NCBI GenBank assembly: GCA_003260075.1
Contig: QLIY01000009.1
Span: 328,257 to 392,256 of the forward strand
Direction of reading: 5' to 3'
DNA: 64,000 bases
From: Phallusia mammillata
Taxonomy: Eukaryota > Chordata > Ascidiacea > Phlebobranchia > Ascidiidae
This document shows, piece by piece, positions 1 to 25,015 of this stretch; position 1 is the first letter of the stretch, and every line of letters begins with the position of its first letter. Below the pieces are notes generated by a model. It ran no database searches and was not told the DNA's origin. It saw nothing but the letters and a program-made list of their open reading frames with translations. The translations under genes and the position numbers were made by a program.

Positions 1-1140
1 CGAATATAAACTCCAGATCACCAGCAGCCTATTTAGCCTTTTTCAGTTGGTGAGTATATTTTTTACTTAACATTTTATTAAATCACGAGCACAGGACTAT
101 GTTGCTACCAGTAAAATTTAAACGTAACTTGTTGATTAACCTGCACTTTTTCCACCATTTTAAGAAATAACACCAAGCGGAAGTGCTGACTAAACCTTCC
201 ATACAATTTATCATCCACTTAATTCTGCTGATTCGCCAGTAAGGTGTAATAACGACCAGCCAACGAAAGCATATACCATCAATAAACGAGTAGAAAAAAA
301 TCACTTTTTAAGTGCTCTGTGTACATGGCGCAGCAGACTATAAAGCGGAAAAAATAACAACAAAAGTATAAGGAGTAAGAAAGGACTTGTAGCAACCAAA
401 AGTACACAGACGTATCTGAAATCTTCATTAACTACAAAGTGGAACTTGGATTTCAAAAACATTTACATAAATTATTCGGTGGAGGCCGCCCAACTAAGTC
501 GCTGAAAAACAAAATTATGCTTTCGAACGCATGAAAATTGTCGAAGCAACACGATAACTGCTTGAGCAAACAAAAATGAGGCATTCTCGTACAACAAAAG
601 GTAAGAGAACGTTGCGAAACTAAACAAGAGTATGAGAAGTGGACGAGAACGTTGCAAAATTGTTGGCACATAATATTATCTTGGTACGGCACTTCCACGC
701 CAAACAATAACGAACAGTTGGCGAAGGGCGATTGCTGTATATAGCGAAGTCATCGGACAGGATGAAACTGCATTCCGATGCAAAGCAGTGGAAATGATGT
801 GGCATAGCGGTGTGTGGCAGCAGCACTGTACATTTCGGATTGGGTTGTCGGTTTGTCGCAGCACCGAGTGGCTAAAAACTGAGATCGCGGTGTCAAATAA
901 ATACTGAAAATGGATAGGGTCGCAAAACAGTGTAAATCATAGCGTGAAAAAAAACAGGTACGCGGCACATGAGAAACGGGCGATACACGGAAATGCCGCA
1001 AAGTTTCCGAGTACATGTGGAAAGGAATGGCGCACAAAATTTGATAGATTAATTAGCATTGTGCCGGGTGGTTGGCACCGTTCTGTGCCACCAATAAGGC
1101 TGAACTCACAAAAGAAAAAAAATGTGCTAGAAATCAAAGA
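1..1140. other. No gene seen; left flank of KLF gene
   Basis: Downstream of the KLF stop codon (the gene runs leftward). I see no exon with splice sites and no recognisable repeat. It may hold the KLF 3' untranslated region. The short open frames here lack any family similarity. Confidence 0.5.
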
Positions 1141-8202
<7,062 letters not shown>

Positions 8203-11200
8203 TGCGCCGCGGCGTCAATTCTCAAATTAAACAATTGTTGGTAGTAAAGTTTGCTTTTCAAGGTCTGAAGGAACAACATGCTTGTTATTGAAATGCAAAA
8301 AGATTAACCTGTCTTGTTTATTCGTCAACTGCCATCCCCTATGTGTCTTGTTGTTTGTCAGCTTATTTCTCTGTCTACTCAGATAGAATAATCTTGAATA
8401 ACTTACTACCTATTAAAAGCGTACGGCCAAGATCAACGTTTTTTTGCCACTGCATTATTGCATTGCCAACGCTTTATCAACATTTATAGGCTTGCCAAAC
8501 GTACGCAGTAACATATGTTAAAGCATCCGTTTTTCAATATTTTTACCACCACGTACTGTACTTATATCCTGGTACAAAAGCGCTGCCTGTGCTAGCACTG
8601 CTCGCTCGCCGCTGTGCTTTCTCGATTGATCACCGTAAGCTGGTAGCACGTCCCCTGTCAGACATACGGAGGCCAGAAGACAGATAAAGAGAGAGAAAAG
8701 AGTGGGAGGGAGAAACAGAGATAAACCTTTGCTTTTTTCCCGGCGCATGAGGTCAGAGGATCGTTATTTTTTCTCGCGCGCCCACTACCACGCCCCTGAA
8801 TTCTAGTTTCAAATTGCCGAGCTGTATGCGAATTACTCGCGGGCTACTTACAAAGGGGAGAATAGGGAGAGAAGGAGCAAATGGAGCACGCCCTTTGTGC
8901 GCACATTGTTGGCAAGGCCAGGAGCTGCCAAGACGCATTTTTCTGTCTCTTCAAACACTCTTTGCGTTTGCCTTCAATTTCAAGTAGGGGTGGAGACCGC
9001 GAAGGCCGGTTTTGGGGGCTTGTTTTTGGCCAACGCTGTAAAATGTTGACTTTAGCAGTTTTTCCGAAGGCATGACGTACCTTATCACAAAACCTTTCAT
9101 AGCATTAGCAATTACCCGTTAACGTCCACGCGAACTGAACGACCGACGAGTCATTTGAATAAACAGCTGCCGTAATCGATTATATAATTTGTCAGAGCGT
9201 AAAGCGAAAAGGGTGTCATTACCACAATTAAAACCAAGTGTTTTACCAACGGCTACAGTTGATTGTGCGTCGATACGGTGGAATCGCGGAAACATGTTGC
9301 CACCGCCAGGGAAAACGCCAAACAAACAAGCTGTCAATCGATGCGATCTGTTTATCTCTCAGCCGCAACCGGGCATCAGCTTGGCAAAAACACGACCCGA
9401 CTTTGTGACGCAGGCGATGTCTACGTCAGTGGGTGTGACGGTTCGCGGCCTGTTTATAGATACACGAGGTCTTTTGGTCAATTGTCGATTGATAATGTTT
9501 GGAGACACGCTAAGAGAGTTACGTCAAACGCAAACATCTGGCGACGGTGATTACAGTTTGGCCTGGTAACGGGGTTTTTTTTATTTGAAAAGAACTTCAT
9601 TGTACTCTTGGAGGTTTTTTAAATGCTCATTGTCACGTTTCGTTTGCTGGCCTTTAGACGTAGGTGGCATTGAAAGACACCGCACCTGATAATGCGCTAA
9701 ATCGACTCGCTTCATGAATTCTCCTTATTCAATCCGAACCGTAGTCGCAGTTGCTTTTTTATTTAGTTCGGGACACCAGCTACGAATCGGAAAGTACGTG
9801 ATCCGTAACAGCCGCAAGTACCCAAACAATGCCGGCCTTTATTGAAAACCGACGAGTTTCGTTCCGCAAAATAGTTGTCTGGCTGACGGCTATGTGCGCC
9901 GCTGAGGGTTTTGGGCGGTTCACTGCTGAGTGGGCGTACACATTGATCCCAAAGTCGGGGATGCGTACATCCGCTCTGGGAAGTGTTAGCCAGCGGTCGA
10001 TGAAAAATGCCTCGACCAGCTTGCCCACCTTAAGGCCGACGCAGCAAGTCTAGCACCGTGTCGACTTAATCAACCCGCGATTAGGTTCGGGGGAATGTAA
10101 ATACGGAAACAGGTCACAAGACTGCCACGACGCGGCAAAAGCAAGCTGACGTCACATGGCAATGAGCCGTGTCGGTGCACGCCCATTCCGACATTCGCGT
10201 CGCCTTTGTTCCCGCAAATCCCCCAAGTGCGCGCTTAGGAAGGACGCCCTATTCAGGCTACTAACAACAAGTCACTAAACGAAGCCACTTCCCATTGTGT
10301 TGGCCCGTTTTAGCGGAAAGCTGAAATTTCGAAGTGAAAATTGCAGGAATAAAAATGGCGTGTACAGTAAGGCAGAAGTTAAATATAATCCAACTGCAGT
10401 AAAACACCAAACAAATACTGTCTTTTAAATAAATCAGTGAAAATGCCAGTATTAGTCACGTTTTATGAAGTGCAACTTAAATTACCATAACCTTCAATTT
10501 TTATTTGCTCTTGAAATTCCAGGTACATTTTAGGTATACCAAACATGGTTTTACAGCAAAGTGAAAACAAACATAACATAGCCCAATATGCGTACGCGGG
10601 TCTATATATTTTACTTTGAAAGGTTTTCCGGTCAAAGCGCATGTCGCCATCCCCTTTCTATTGCCGGATAAACATAGACGTGTATTTACGGCGTTCGGTG
10701 TCCCGTAGCCGATTTAAAAACTCCAGAATCTATTTAGAGCAAGTTTTCTTTCATACCACATGCCACAAGCGACAAAAATATCGATGCTCCTCAATAAAAC
10801 AGGTTTCCCAAAATATTTGTATGGTGGTTTCGGTGTCGCCTTACTGTTGTAGTTTATAGGCGTGAGCGGGTCGCCTCGTATTTCTTCGAAAAGGAGAAAC
10901 GGCCAGGAAGCCCAGGTTGATTTGGGCAAACGGGAAAATCCGGAAAAACGTCACACAGCACTGGGTCGCGGCGCTCGGACGCAACAAACAGATCGAACAA
11001 GGTGACGCGAGTTCGATTTCTTTCGCCAGCTGATACACAAGAGCACGAATTGTGTGCCTGAGACAAGAGGGTCTGGCAAAACGCCCAGTCTCTGACGTGC
11101 GAAACCCGACCGCAAATAACCCGGCAAGTGTTATGGTGCTGAGGCCAATTCCGCTTAAAATATTCAAAGGCCTTTTTAAGATTTTTCGTTCCTTGTTCTT

Positions 11201-11500
11201 CCTGCGTTCAATATAACTAAAAAAACAATTTATAGCAGGTTTAGTTTATCCTAGTTTGCCCCCTCTAAAGTTTTGTGGTAAATGTCCTATTTTAGACTGG
11301 GTACAGTTTTTGCAAGACCGTTGTAGAACACAAAAACAGAATAGCCAGTAAGTCACCTGAACCAAAATTTACATTGGACTGTTCTCCCTTAATCTGGCTT
11401 TCAGTATTGGCGAAAAAATTCTCACCAGATTGTATTGGGCTTGCGTCTATTTCCTATGTGCATTCACGCGGCACAGTATTCTGCCTCTCACGGCGGCTCT

Positions 11501-11576
<76 letters not shown>
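11501..11576. other. 76-base G run, probable assembly gap
   Basis: Pure G run between unrelated flanks, like the other long runs in this window. Open frames through it (polyglycine or polyproline) are not real. Confidence 0.85.
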
Positions 11577-11577
<1 letters not shown>

Positions 11578-12376
11578 AAACACACAAACATGCAGGATTC
11601 TAGCGACCTGTCCCGCCAATGAATCACCAAACGAGAATTTTATTTGTATCCAATTCGTTAGTGCTGGGCTACTGGGATTACGAACTTTTGGTAGCCTATG
11701 TTGTTGACAAGCACTGTCTGCAGGTGATTCTTGTTGTTGGGTTAAAGCGTTCACATGACCAAATGAGTTTTGTTCATTTTAAACAGCTTTAACGTTGATG
11801 TAACACCAAACAATTAAAAATCCATATTTAGATGAAATTCTGCTTGCGGTTTTCAAGATTGTCTTTTAATACCAAATATTTAAAACACGTACTTCTGTGA
11901 ACCTCCATTGTTTTACATCTTCGCCGAGCATGTATTAACAAATGATTGCTGGCAAATGATGCCAATTACACAGGCGGGCCATAGCGCGGACCGCCCTAAT
12001 TGATAAATAGTCGGATGGTAATTAGGGGGCAGTGCAGCATACATACACAATAGTATTTCACCCGTCATTATACTGACAAACAAGGGAGGTACCCCTGCCA
12101 CAAAACCTCTAATTCGAAACAATTGACTTGTCCCCCAACCACCCGACATTCGTAACTGTCACGTGACAAACTGGCCCTTTGGTTGTTCACGATCACAAGC
12201 ATGACAGCCGTTCATGTAGGTTTCTCGTGCTGTGAATACAACTGAACTTAAACGAACTTATTAGGGTTGTCACGATGCTTACGACGTAAAGGTGTCTGCA
12301 AAGTGTTGACACGTGTGTTTATGGAACCCAGACTCAACTTCTAAAAGCGACGTCGTTAAAATATTAGACTTGCAAC

Positions 12377-12485
12377 CAGGGAGTCGAACCGCTTGTCATA
12401 TGGGTTCAGGTTCGGTTCGGGTTTAATGAAATTAACCGCTCAAACCGGTTCGCGGGTTCGGGTTCAGTTCCGGTTCGACTCCCTG
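12377..12485. mobile_element. hAT-type MITE, 109 bp
   Basis: Terminal inverted repeats begin CAGGGAGTCGAACCG and end CGGTTCGACTCCCTG. Eight-base target duplications flank it: CTTGCAAC at 12369-12376 and CTTGTAAC at 12486-12493, with one mismatch. An 8-bp duplication and CAG..CTG ends are typical of hAT transposons. It is an internally deleted relative, in the opposite orientation, of the element at 35271-35775. It has no coding capacity. Confidence 0.85.
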
Positions 12486-15394
12486 CTTGTAACACAATAA
12501 GGCACCTATTAACGATATAATTTACCTGCGAACTTCGTCTGCTGTGGTGCTGCATTTTATAGTTGTCGTGCTTCTTATTCTTTGAGTACACAGTCTATAG
12601 CTTAAATCGCGACAATGGGAGTTAATCGTTTGAAGCGGATTTGTCACTGCTTCGGACACTAAGCTGGTCGTGCGCGAATCCTGAAGAGCTCCAACAGCTT
12701 TTCGCTTCTTCCGACCCGTTGAGTGACCTTGCAGTGTGTAGGCCGCGGCGGAGGTCACCTCATCCCACGCATTCAGTGGGCGTGTTGCTAAACAGAATCG
12801 CTCGATTATCAGCGCAGTCGCTAGTCATGTTTATGACTGCGGTGCGGATGCAAAGCTGCTGAAAGAAGATCTGCCGCAGCTTGCGCAGACTTAACAGCGG
12901 ACACGCACGACGTTGTCACGTTTTGATGTCGGGAACTTTTCTCCGACTGGGCGTTCCTATTATTTTCGACCAACCATCCACAAATACTCAGTCACGTTAC
13001 TGCAATGGGTCACCGACTCAGCCCGGTTCAGCAGAAGCCTGAAAACTGCCTGCGGAACCGTCACAGGTCAGTTTGGTTTAAAGTAATTCGTTGTCGAGCA
13101 TGTGGGTTATTGATCTAATTCCCTCCCGGGAGACAAGGGCATGTCATCTTCTTTACAGGGCGTTTCTTCGATATTTCTTGTCACGCCGCTTATGACCATG
13201 TTATTGCCAAATCCAAAAATAAATTATGGACATATCCTCGATACCGTGTTGTCAAAAGTCGTGTCGTCAAAAACTAAGAGTGACGAAAATGTATTAGGTT
13301 TGTTGTATCCTGTATGTTCGCGTTTTAGCAGTGTTTTCTGGGATCGTTGATACATCGGATATACGTGCTGGGATGCGTCATGTGTTCTTTATTTACTGCA
13401 ATTCAAAATTATAGGATTTGTGACATTTAGTCAAAAAGTTATTCACTTTTAAAATGTTTTATAATAACAAAACAAATACCCTTTTCCGTAAAAAGTGGCA
13501 AAACATATAAACGCCTTACGTATAAATGCCGGATTCTGGGTAAAATTTACGACTATCTGGATAAACATTAACTTAATATCTAAACTTCAAACACCCTTAA
13601 AGAAAACGCACGTGATGCATAATGTGTATTTTGGATGACGGAGCGTCTGCCGAAATGCGAGGCTGCAGGGTGAATTACCTAAGACGCTTTAAATGAAAAA
13701 ACGTATGATTTTATTTGAAGCTTAATTAGCAGCACCGTGCAATTATGTGCTTGAGCGCGGCCGACCACGCTCTGGAACAGCTGAAAGAAAATTGATATTT
13801 GTGGTGTGTAATCCCAGTTTGGTCTCCGGCGTAGAGTGAGGCCGTACCTGGCACGGACCAAGTGCCTTGTTGACACCTCTGCAGTGCCACACCCTCGACG
13901 AGGACGTGGTCATCGCACATACCGCCATTGTGTCAGTTTTTTTTTCATGTTTTGACCCTCTCCGGATTAAATGTCACCTTCTTAAAATGTCAATTTCTAA
14001 ACCAGCGAAATGTACAAAAGTTTTTTATCCTGTTTTCCCGTACAAAAGTGTCGAAATTTGCCCCCTGAAGCTTGTTTGTAATAAACGCCGATAAATAAAA
14101 TGATCAACAGATGTAATCGGGACTATAAAATATTTTGTCGTAGACATGACGTTGATTGTGTGCGTCGTATTATAAAAGGTCGTCTCTAAAAATTAACAGT
14201 GGCTGAAAAACACAAAGCACAAAGCTCATTAAAAGAGAAACCCAATTAGTTAAAAATCAGCAAATAGATGTTTTTTGAAAGTCTGCTTTCGACTAATAAA
14301 GTTTTACTTTCGACTAAAGAGCTAATAAAGTGATCTGGTTTAATTTTGAGTGTATATTCCGTGAAATCAGTGGTATCACACATTTGGCAAGTACGATGCT
14401 TAGATAAAAAACAAGCCAAGGTAGTAATTTCTATTTAGTTGCTTAGGGCGCTGCAATATAGGTCATGGAAAAACAAATATCGTATTAAGTGTAGGAATGA
14501 TTAAGAAGCAAATGCTCCCATTTGATTTTACATGTAGTCAAGTTTCTGAAAGCGGAATCACGAAGGGCACAATATGGAATAAAAAGACTTTAGTTACGAT
14601 TTAAGGTTAAGAATGGATGTCAACACTGGAGCTTTCGCGCTGCATTGACCGGAGAACACTGCGACCTCTGGCGTAGCGGATGGAGTGTTTTCCGTAATTG
14701 AAGCAACGTAGCAATCATGGCTTTGGGTCCGCGGTCGAGAGATACGCGTGCATGGCACAGTGTCGCAAGAATTTAAGTCCAGCCGACCAAATCGATTATA
14801 AGCCCATAATTGCCGCCTGCCGAAAGATGCTCCTGTTCCGAATGACAGGCTCCAGTTTTCATAGGTGAACTCACGAACGATAGATCTGCTGTCGTCATCC
14901 TCCTAGAAGGCGGGGTGCAGACGCTGACGCAGAGGCACTAAACGTGACATATCGTTAGATCTCAATGTTTGTAGTTTATGTTAATTTACCACCCTGAGCC
15001 ACTCGATGTATGTTGTCTGAAGTTTATCAATCAGGAGGCTGCAAAATCCTGGTTAGAGGTCGTTGCAGAGCAATATGCGCGCGCAAAATTGTAATAAATG
15101 AACACCAGTCGCTAATTTTTAGGCATGTAAAAGATCAAGGCACCTTGTTTTGTCTGACAAGTGGAATTATCTTTTGTTAAATTCAGGGCAATTGAGCAGT
15201 TACAAAACATTTTTACTGACTTTGCAAAATCTTCATGATTGACAAATCCAGATGCCTAAAATATTGCTAAATCGCATTTTCATCCCACACACACAGGTTA
15301 ACTGCAAGAACAACAACCACGAAACTGAAAAACATGAACTTTAAGAGTAAGATCTGGGGAATTTTTTGCATTAGGCACTTAATTCCGAAACAAG

Positions 15395-15670
15395 GTGGAA
15401 ACGGCAAACATCAAATTATCTTACGACACTCCTCCTTGTGGAGCTACGCCCGTCGAGCCTACGCATTCCAGCACCAGCCCGTACCAGGCGCGAGTCGATG
15501 TCATCCACGCCATGCCAATTATCAATGGTCACGATTTCGAATCTTACACCTGCTTTACGAGGCAACGCGAGTTCGGGACGCAGACGAAACAGAGGCCATG
15601 TCCCACAGGTCGGCACCTATTTTCGGCTGCCGCGTTCTTGTAATCGTTGCTATATCGGCGCCGCGCACTC
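15395..15670. other. CpG-rich island, possible exon or regulatory element
   Basis: A GC- and CpG-rich block of about 275 bp standing out from AT-rich DNA on both sides. Several frames on both strands are open through it, so coding potential is ambiguous. On the minus strand a good donor (GTAAGATA) lies at its left edge near 15416, so it could be an upstream noncoding exon or promoter of the KLF gene. No protein family is recognised. Confidence 0.35.
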
Positions 15671-17078
15671 AAAAACAAAATGACTAAGCCAATATTTGAC
15701 ATTGAACTCCGCGTCTTAAATTTTAATCACTTCCCGCTGGTCCGTGTTCAATGCAAGGCGGAGTGCGTAAAGGTATTTGTTAACTGACCAATAAAAAGCC
15801 TAATGTATTTAGTTAAGTGACCTAGAATACACGGAAAAGCGTATATCGTCGTTTGGGTATTGTCGTTTATAGTATCCATTTACCCTATATAAGATCCAAC
15901 ATTTTGTTTCTAAAATGAAAAAAAACTTGTTAGAAAAATAAAGCATAGTTTGCAATAGGGCCACTACCACAACAACTGGTTTCTGGATGATTACTGTTCT
16001 TAAGATTAGCATTATCCAAACTTCCAATGTAAAAAAGACCTAGTTCGAAATATAATCAACATTAGGCCTCTACCCAATTTTGCACAAAAAAGCCTTTAAA
16101 TTTCGGAAATTTCCTTGTTCAAATCAAAATCTTATGGAGAACATAGGCTATGGTTGGTAAAAAAGGTTTCTACCGGACGATTCTGTTTGACCCAGGACTC
16201 TATACACTGATTTTTTAGATTTGGTTATCAGCTGAAACCTTCACAAAAACATATGTTGTGCAGAAGCACTTATGGTCGTTACCCGACAAACTTTAATCTA
16301 AAAACCATTCGAACTCAATGTTTGTTTCCTTGCTTTTCAGCCAAGGATGTCCCTGATTGCAAATCCCCATCCGTTTTGGAAGTCCTGGTGTGAAATTGCT
16401 TTTGCCATCGATTGCGAACTCAGGCAAGTCGATCAGAGATCGATGCATTGCTTCGACTCAGGGGCGCCGTTTGTTGACAATTAAATTATAACAGAAACAG
16501 AATATATATCACAGCAGATAAAGTTAAAAACTATATCGCCTAGGCCCGTAAATTGGTGATGTTAAGAATAAGAAATAATTTGTATAATGGTATAACTTTG
16601 CCTTCAATTCCCAATGTCCTTTCGAAGAAATGCTAACAAAAGGATTTAGGTGTTGACGGCCAACTCATCTTGCAATTGACGCTTGCAACCTACCAGTGTA
16701 TAAAATAAGAACAATATTTTTTAAATTCAAGGTTTATTTAAAGGTGAAGCAAATCTATGACTGTTATTATAAGCTAAGCTGCGACTGTTTTTAATGGCCT
16801 ATGAACCCGAATTTTACATTTCTATGACTTGGTCACGTGATTAAATCGCTTGAATCTGCTTTCTGTGGTTTTGGTAAAAGTGTCTTGTTAAGGAAGTAAT
16901 TGTAATTTGCAATTTGCTGCTGACTAAATTAAAAACTATGTTTTATAAATTATTTATTGTACAGGGGCTGCCGTATTTGGTGCAAATGTAGCACTGCAGT
17001 ACATAGTCAAAAGACCAAGGTTTTTTTTTTATCAATTGGCAGCTTGTTTTGCTTCTGTAGTTGCTTTTCATTGCAAAC
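15671..17078. other. AT-rich intergenic DNA, no gene seen
   Basis: CpG-poor and AT-rich. It lies directly upstream of KAT7 and probably contains its promoter and 5' untranslated region, but I cannot define either. Confidence 0.5.
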
Positions 17079-21269
<4,191 letters not shown>

Positions 21270-21872
21270 TATTGTTTATTTTAGTCCACCTACTTATAGC
21301 GCATTTTATACACGTGTAAATTTTTGTACCAATTACTTCACTGGATTTATATTGATGTTCATTCACACAAGTCTGCTAAACCAAGCATGTTTTTCATGGT
21401 CTTTATTAGCTCTAATATGGAGGCTTAATGAAAATTCTGTTGATCAATTTTTCTGATTAGAAAAACAGCATTTTTTGTGAAATGTATAGGTGAAATAATA
21501 TTTCTTCCACTTTGACTTGTATCACTGCTTTTAAATGTTGATTTTGTTTATGTCTTGTCATAGAAAATATTAAGCTGTTCCAAGCAGTGCATTTTTTGTG
21601 TTAAACATTTATGGCTTCTGGCAGTATCTGTAGTTTAGTCAGACATGTATGCTTGAGGAGTCAGTTTCTAAGGCATATAAATTAACATTTTGTATTAAAA
21701 AAAACTTAACATCACAGTGCATCTCACATACACATGCAGTGCATAACGTACAATTTTCAACAAGAGAATACATGGGTCCTGTCCATGCAGTACATATAAT
21801 ATAAAAGTTGACTTGTTTTTTAGATTACACAGTGGCGGTTTTACATTTATCCCACACCTATCTGTTGACAAG

Positions 21873-24800
21873 TCAAATCCCCTCAGGGTCCCTTCGTTGA
21901 AGTTCAACTGGGTATGACCCATAAAATTTTGTGGCAAGATTGCGAGCAGGTGGTTGGGCTTTTTGTTCTCTTTTTGCCTTCCGTAATAAAATCTCATCAC
22001 GCTTTTGTCGGTTCTTTTCCAGAAATGTTGGAGAACGCGTAATACTTGAAAAATCAAACAAAGTGGTGAATAAAACATACATATATTTTTTGTGATTCCA
22101 AGAATTTGTTTATGTGATCAAATTTGAAATATGTTCCGAGAGTATTTACTTATAGTTCATTGCAAAATATGTCGTATCCCTTAGTGTTCACTTGTGTTTC
22201 CATGAAAAAAGGGCTAGTTATGACATAAGACACATTGAAAAAAATTTGACAAACTTGCACCCAACGTGTATTCAAGCATTATTAAGCTGACAGGTAAAAA
22301 TTTTATCAAAAAATATTCTTTTTGTGAGTTACATAAATTATCCTGTTTTGCTGGTTTCTACAGAGATAGTGTGTAAAATTTGCTATTGTAGATTTTAGTG
22401 TGTAGACTTACTTCAGATTTGTTTGAGGAAGTGAATATCCACCTTGGGCGTAATTTAAATATCGCTTTACTTTGTTTGGTTGATTTCTTGTTTCCCAACT
22501 CACTACCTGGTACTGTTTGCTACACAGTGGACAACAAACCTTGTTTGCCATCACATCTGAAACATAATAAATAAGACAACATGACTTCAGAGAAAGAAGA
22601 TGGTCATATGTCATAGAATACAAGTTCTGTTAATTAATTTTGACAGTTACCTTGCATTAATCCCGGATGACCAGAATTACGAGCACATTGCATTGCATCA
22701 TTGCCTTGAATATTTTGAAGTTGGGGGTCAGCATTATGCTGAAGTAGGCAGTTGGCACATTTACCTTGAGCATTTCGAGCTGCTAAATGTAGTGGAGTAT
22801 CACCACTATCTATAAATACATGTGAACAAAATTTAAAAACTTATAAGCCAGAATTACACATAAGGTGATATGTACCATCAGCTACATCAACATAGGCACC
22901 AGTTTCAAGCAACCAATGTAGCACATTCACAGCTCCATCCTTGCTGGCAAAATGAACTGCAGATCTTCCATTCCAGTCTAATGACTGTAGTTTTGCACCT
23001 GACAGAAACGAACATGAAGTAATTAGCATTACTAACTTCATACTTAAGGTTAATACAGTACTAACCCTGTTTTCCTAAAAACTGTAGGCATTTCAAATGA
23101 TTATTGGCAGCTGCATAGTGATGTGGGTTACGCCCAAGACTGTCTTTGGCATTTACGTCCCCATCTAAATTAACCAAAGTGCGCAAGCAGTTGATGCCTA
23201 CAATAAAAAAGGAATGAAACTCACAACAGAAAAAACAACATCTTTAAAGACATACTTCCACTGGCAGCTGCAATGTGCATTGGTTGCCTGCCACGGTCAT
23301 CAACCCTTTCAATGTCGACCCCAGCTTTGAACAGAACTTTTAGTATGTCTGCTTTATCTCTTAAACAGCACACATGAGATACTGTTCTACCCTCCTTGTC
23401 TCCCAGCAGTGGATCACAACCTAATTGCAAAAAATAAGGTGGTAGTTGGAATAAACACCGTATTTTTTATTTTAATGGCTGTGGTCTTGCATGACTTTTA
23501 ATAATTTCTACCTCTACCAATGAGAATCTTGACGCACTCAGTTTCTCCATTTAAAGCTGAAAGGTGACAGGGTGTCTGTCCATTTGCATCCTGTTCATCA
23601 GCATTATCAACAAAAGCAGCTAAAAACATGTTTGTTTATTTAGCATCTGTCAATATTACAGAGTCACCACTTGCAAAACTAATTGAGAAAGTTTCACAAA
23701 ATTTTACACTATTTCTTTTTCACAATCATAAATGTAAATTAACTTACTTAGAACATCAACCGCTTGTGGATGTCCCCCAATGCACGCTTCATGCAATGCG
23801 ATTCTGTGTGCAGAACTTTTGTTGTTTACATCTGCCCCACCCTATGAACACATATGTTATTAGTTCTTGGAACTTTTTAGGTATTATCTAACATAGGCAC
23901 AAAAAGCATGAACCTCAATAAGTGCCACTATGGTGTCCACTTGTCCATAAGCAGCAGCTCTGTGTAAAGCTGACCTCAATTCACCACCAGTGTCTCTGTT
24001 ACTGCAATTAGGGTTGACCTAATTGAACAAAAAAATATTTTTAACTTTAACATCTGATAAAAAACTTTGTCTAAATAGGTAAAGTGAAAAAGAATATAAA
24101 GACCCGTTTAAATTGCTGTGCAAGCAATTACTTCCATAAACAGTGTTATCATAAACAAGATATGGGCAACATGCAAGCATGCACAAACTGCAAACATTAC
24201 CAATTTAAGTGACCATGGCAATGTGTACATTAAAATATGGCTCTGTATTGATTAAAACAATTTTTAGTGGGATATTATGAAAATCATATTTCTTTACACC
24301 TGCAATTTATGCACAAAAAGACATAAAGACACTTGCAGCCATTCATGAAACAAGGACCTAAGATGGAGCAAGCAAAGGCACCAAATGTAACACTTGTGCC
24401 TGCATTGGCATGGGATGCGCCGCCCTGACCCAATAAAATGAAAATGTGGAGAATTCAAACAACTGATAAAAGATTTCTTGAAACAAACAAGCAAAGGAAT
24501 GAAGATACTGAAAACTATATGCTTCACAATCTTTAGATTTATGTTTAAGTATTCACATATTTTCTAATTTTTGTTTGAGGGACATATGATCATTGCCAAA
24601 GTTATGGCTTCTATGATATGATCAGTTTTAATAGACATTTTTCTGATTTGTTTTGACAAGTGGCAACTAAATACCAAACCTTTAGTTTGCTGATTAACTC
24701 TTTGACTTGATCTACATCTCCAGTTTCTGCAGCGTGAATTAGCTGCTTTCCTTGGTTTACTAAACAAATTATACACTTTAGGTTTGTAAGTGTAAATTTT

Positions 24801-25015
24801 GTTTTTATGTTATGTCTCAATTATACGTTAATGTCAATTTGTCAAATAGTCATAAATGTACACAAGATATCAAACAACCACCAGTCTTTTTGTCCTAAAC
24901 TAAATATTAGTTTCAAGCGAATTTATTACTTTCCTATCCTTTAGTAAATCGATGTATATTTTATTACAAAGTACTGTAAAAATAAAATGTTGTTTTTACC
25001 CAACTCGACCTCCAT
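21873..25015 (-). CDS. Ankyrin-repeat protein, 11 exons, 432 aa
   Basis: Exons from right to left: 25000-25015, 24680-24759, 23914-24018, 23748-23841, 23512-23619, 23256-23420, 23066-23197, 22876-22998, 22651-22809, 22412-22556 and 21873-22044. All phases close. It starts MEVEL, and about eight ankyrin repeats fill residues 6-325 (for example ELRSALHRAAAYGQVDTIVAL, ADEQDANGQTPCHLSALNGE and DSGDTPLHLAARNAQGKCAN). After the repeats comes a CCPLCSKQY knuckle that could bind zinc, then a basic, Lys/Arg-rich tail. Ankyrin repeats bind other proteins; there is no enzyme domain. I cannot assign it to a named ANKRD family. It ends tail-to-tail with KAT7, 603 bp apart. Confidence 0.85.

Larger units (their letters stand above)
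8203..15390. other. Gene-poor, CpG-rich intergenic DNA upstream of the KLF gene
   Basis: No protein-coding exon can be supported across about 7 kb. CpG dinucleotides are frequent through most of it, unlike the DNA right of about 15.7 kb. Because it lies 5' of the KLF gene, it may hold that gene's regulatory elements; this is inference. It contains one long G run (11501-11576), one 109-bp hAT-type MITE (12377-12485) and a purine-rich patch near 8690-8730. Confidence 0.5.

Noticed and set aside
9189..9569. Overlapping open frames of 95-126 codons on the plus strand
   Set aside because: No family similarity, no clear splice sites, and more than one frame is open at once.
11501..11576. Long G runs as natural G-quadruplex or recombination sites
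   Set aside because: Uniform purity, repeated short length of about 10, duplicated flanks and interruption of conserved exons favour gap filler.
12377..12485. tRNA-like B box GGTTCGACTCC
   Set aside because: There is no A box or cloverleaf; the motif is part of a transposon terminal inverted repeat with 8-bp target duplications.
13726..13920. Minus-strand stretch GVALQRCQQGTWSVPG resembling part of a sushi (CCP) domain
   Set aside because: Only a fragment, other frames are also open, and no acceptor or neighbouring CCP exons were found.
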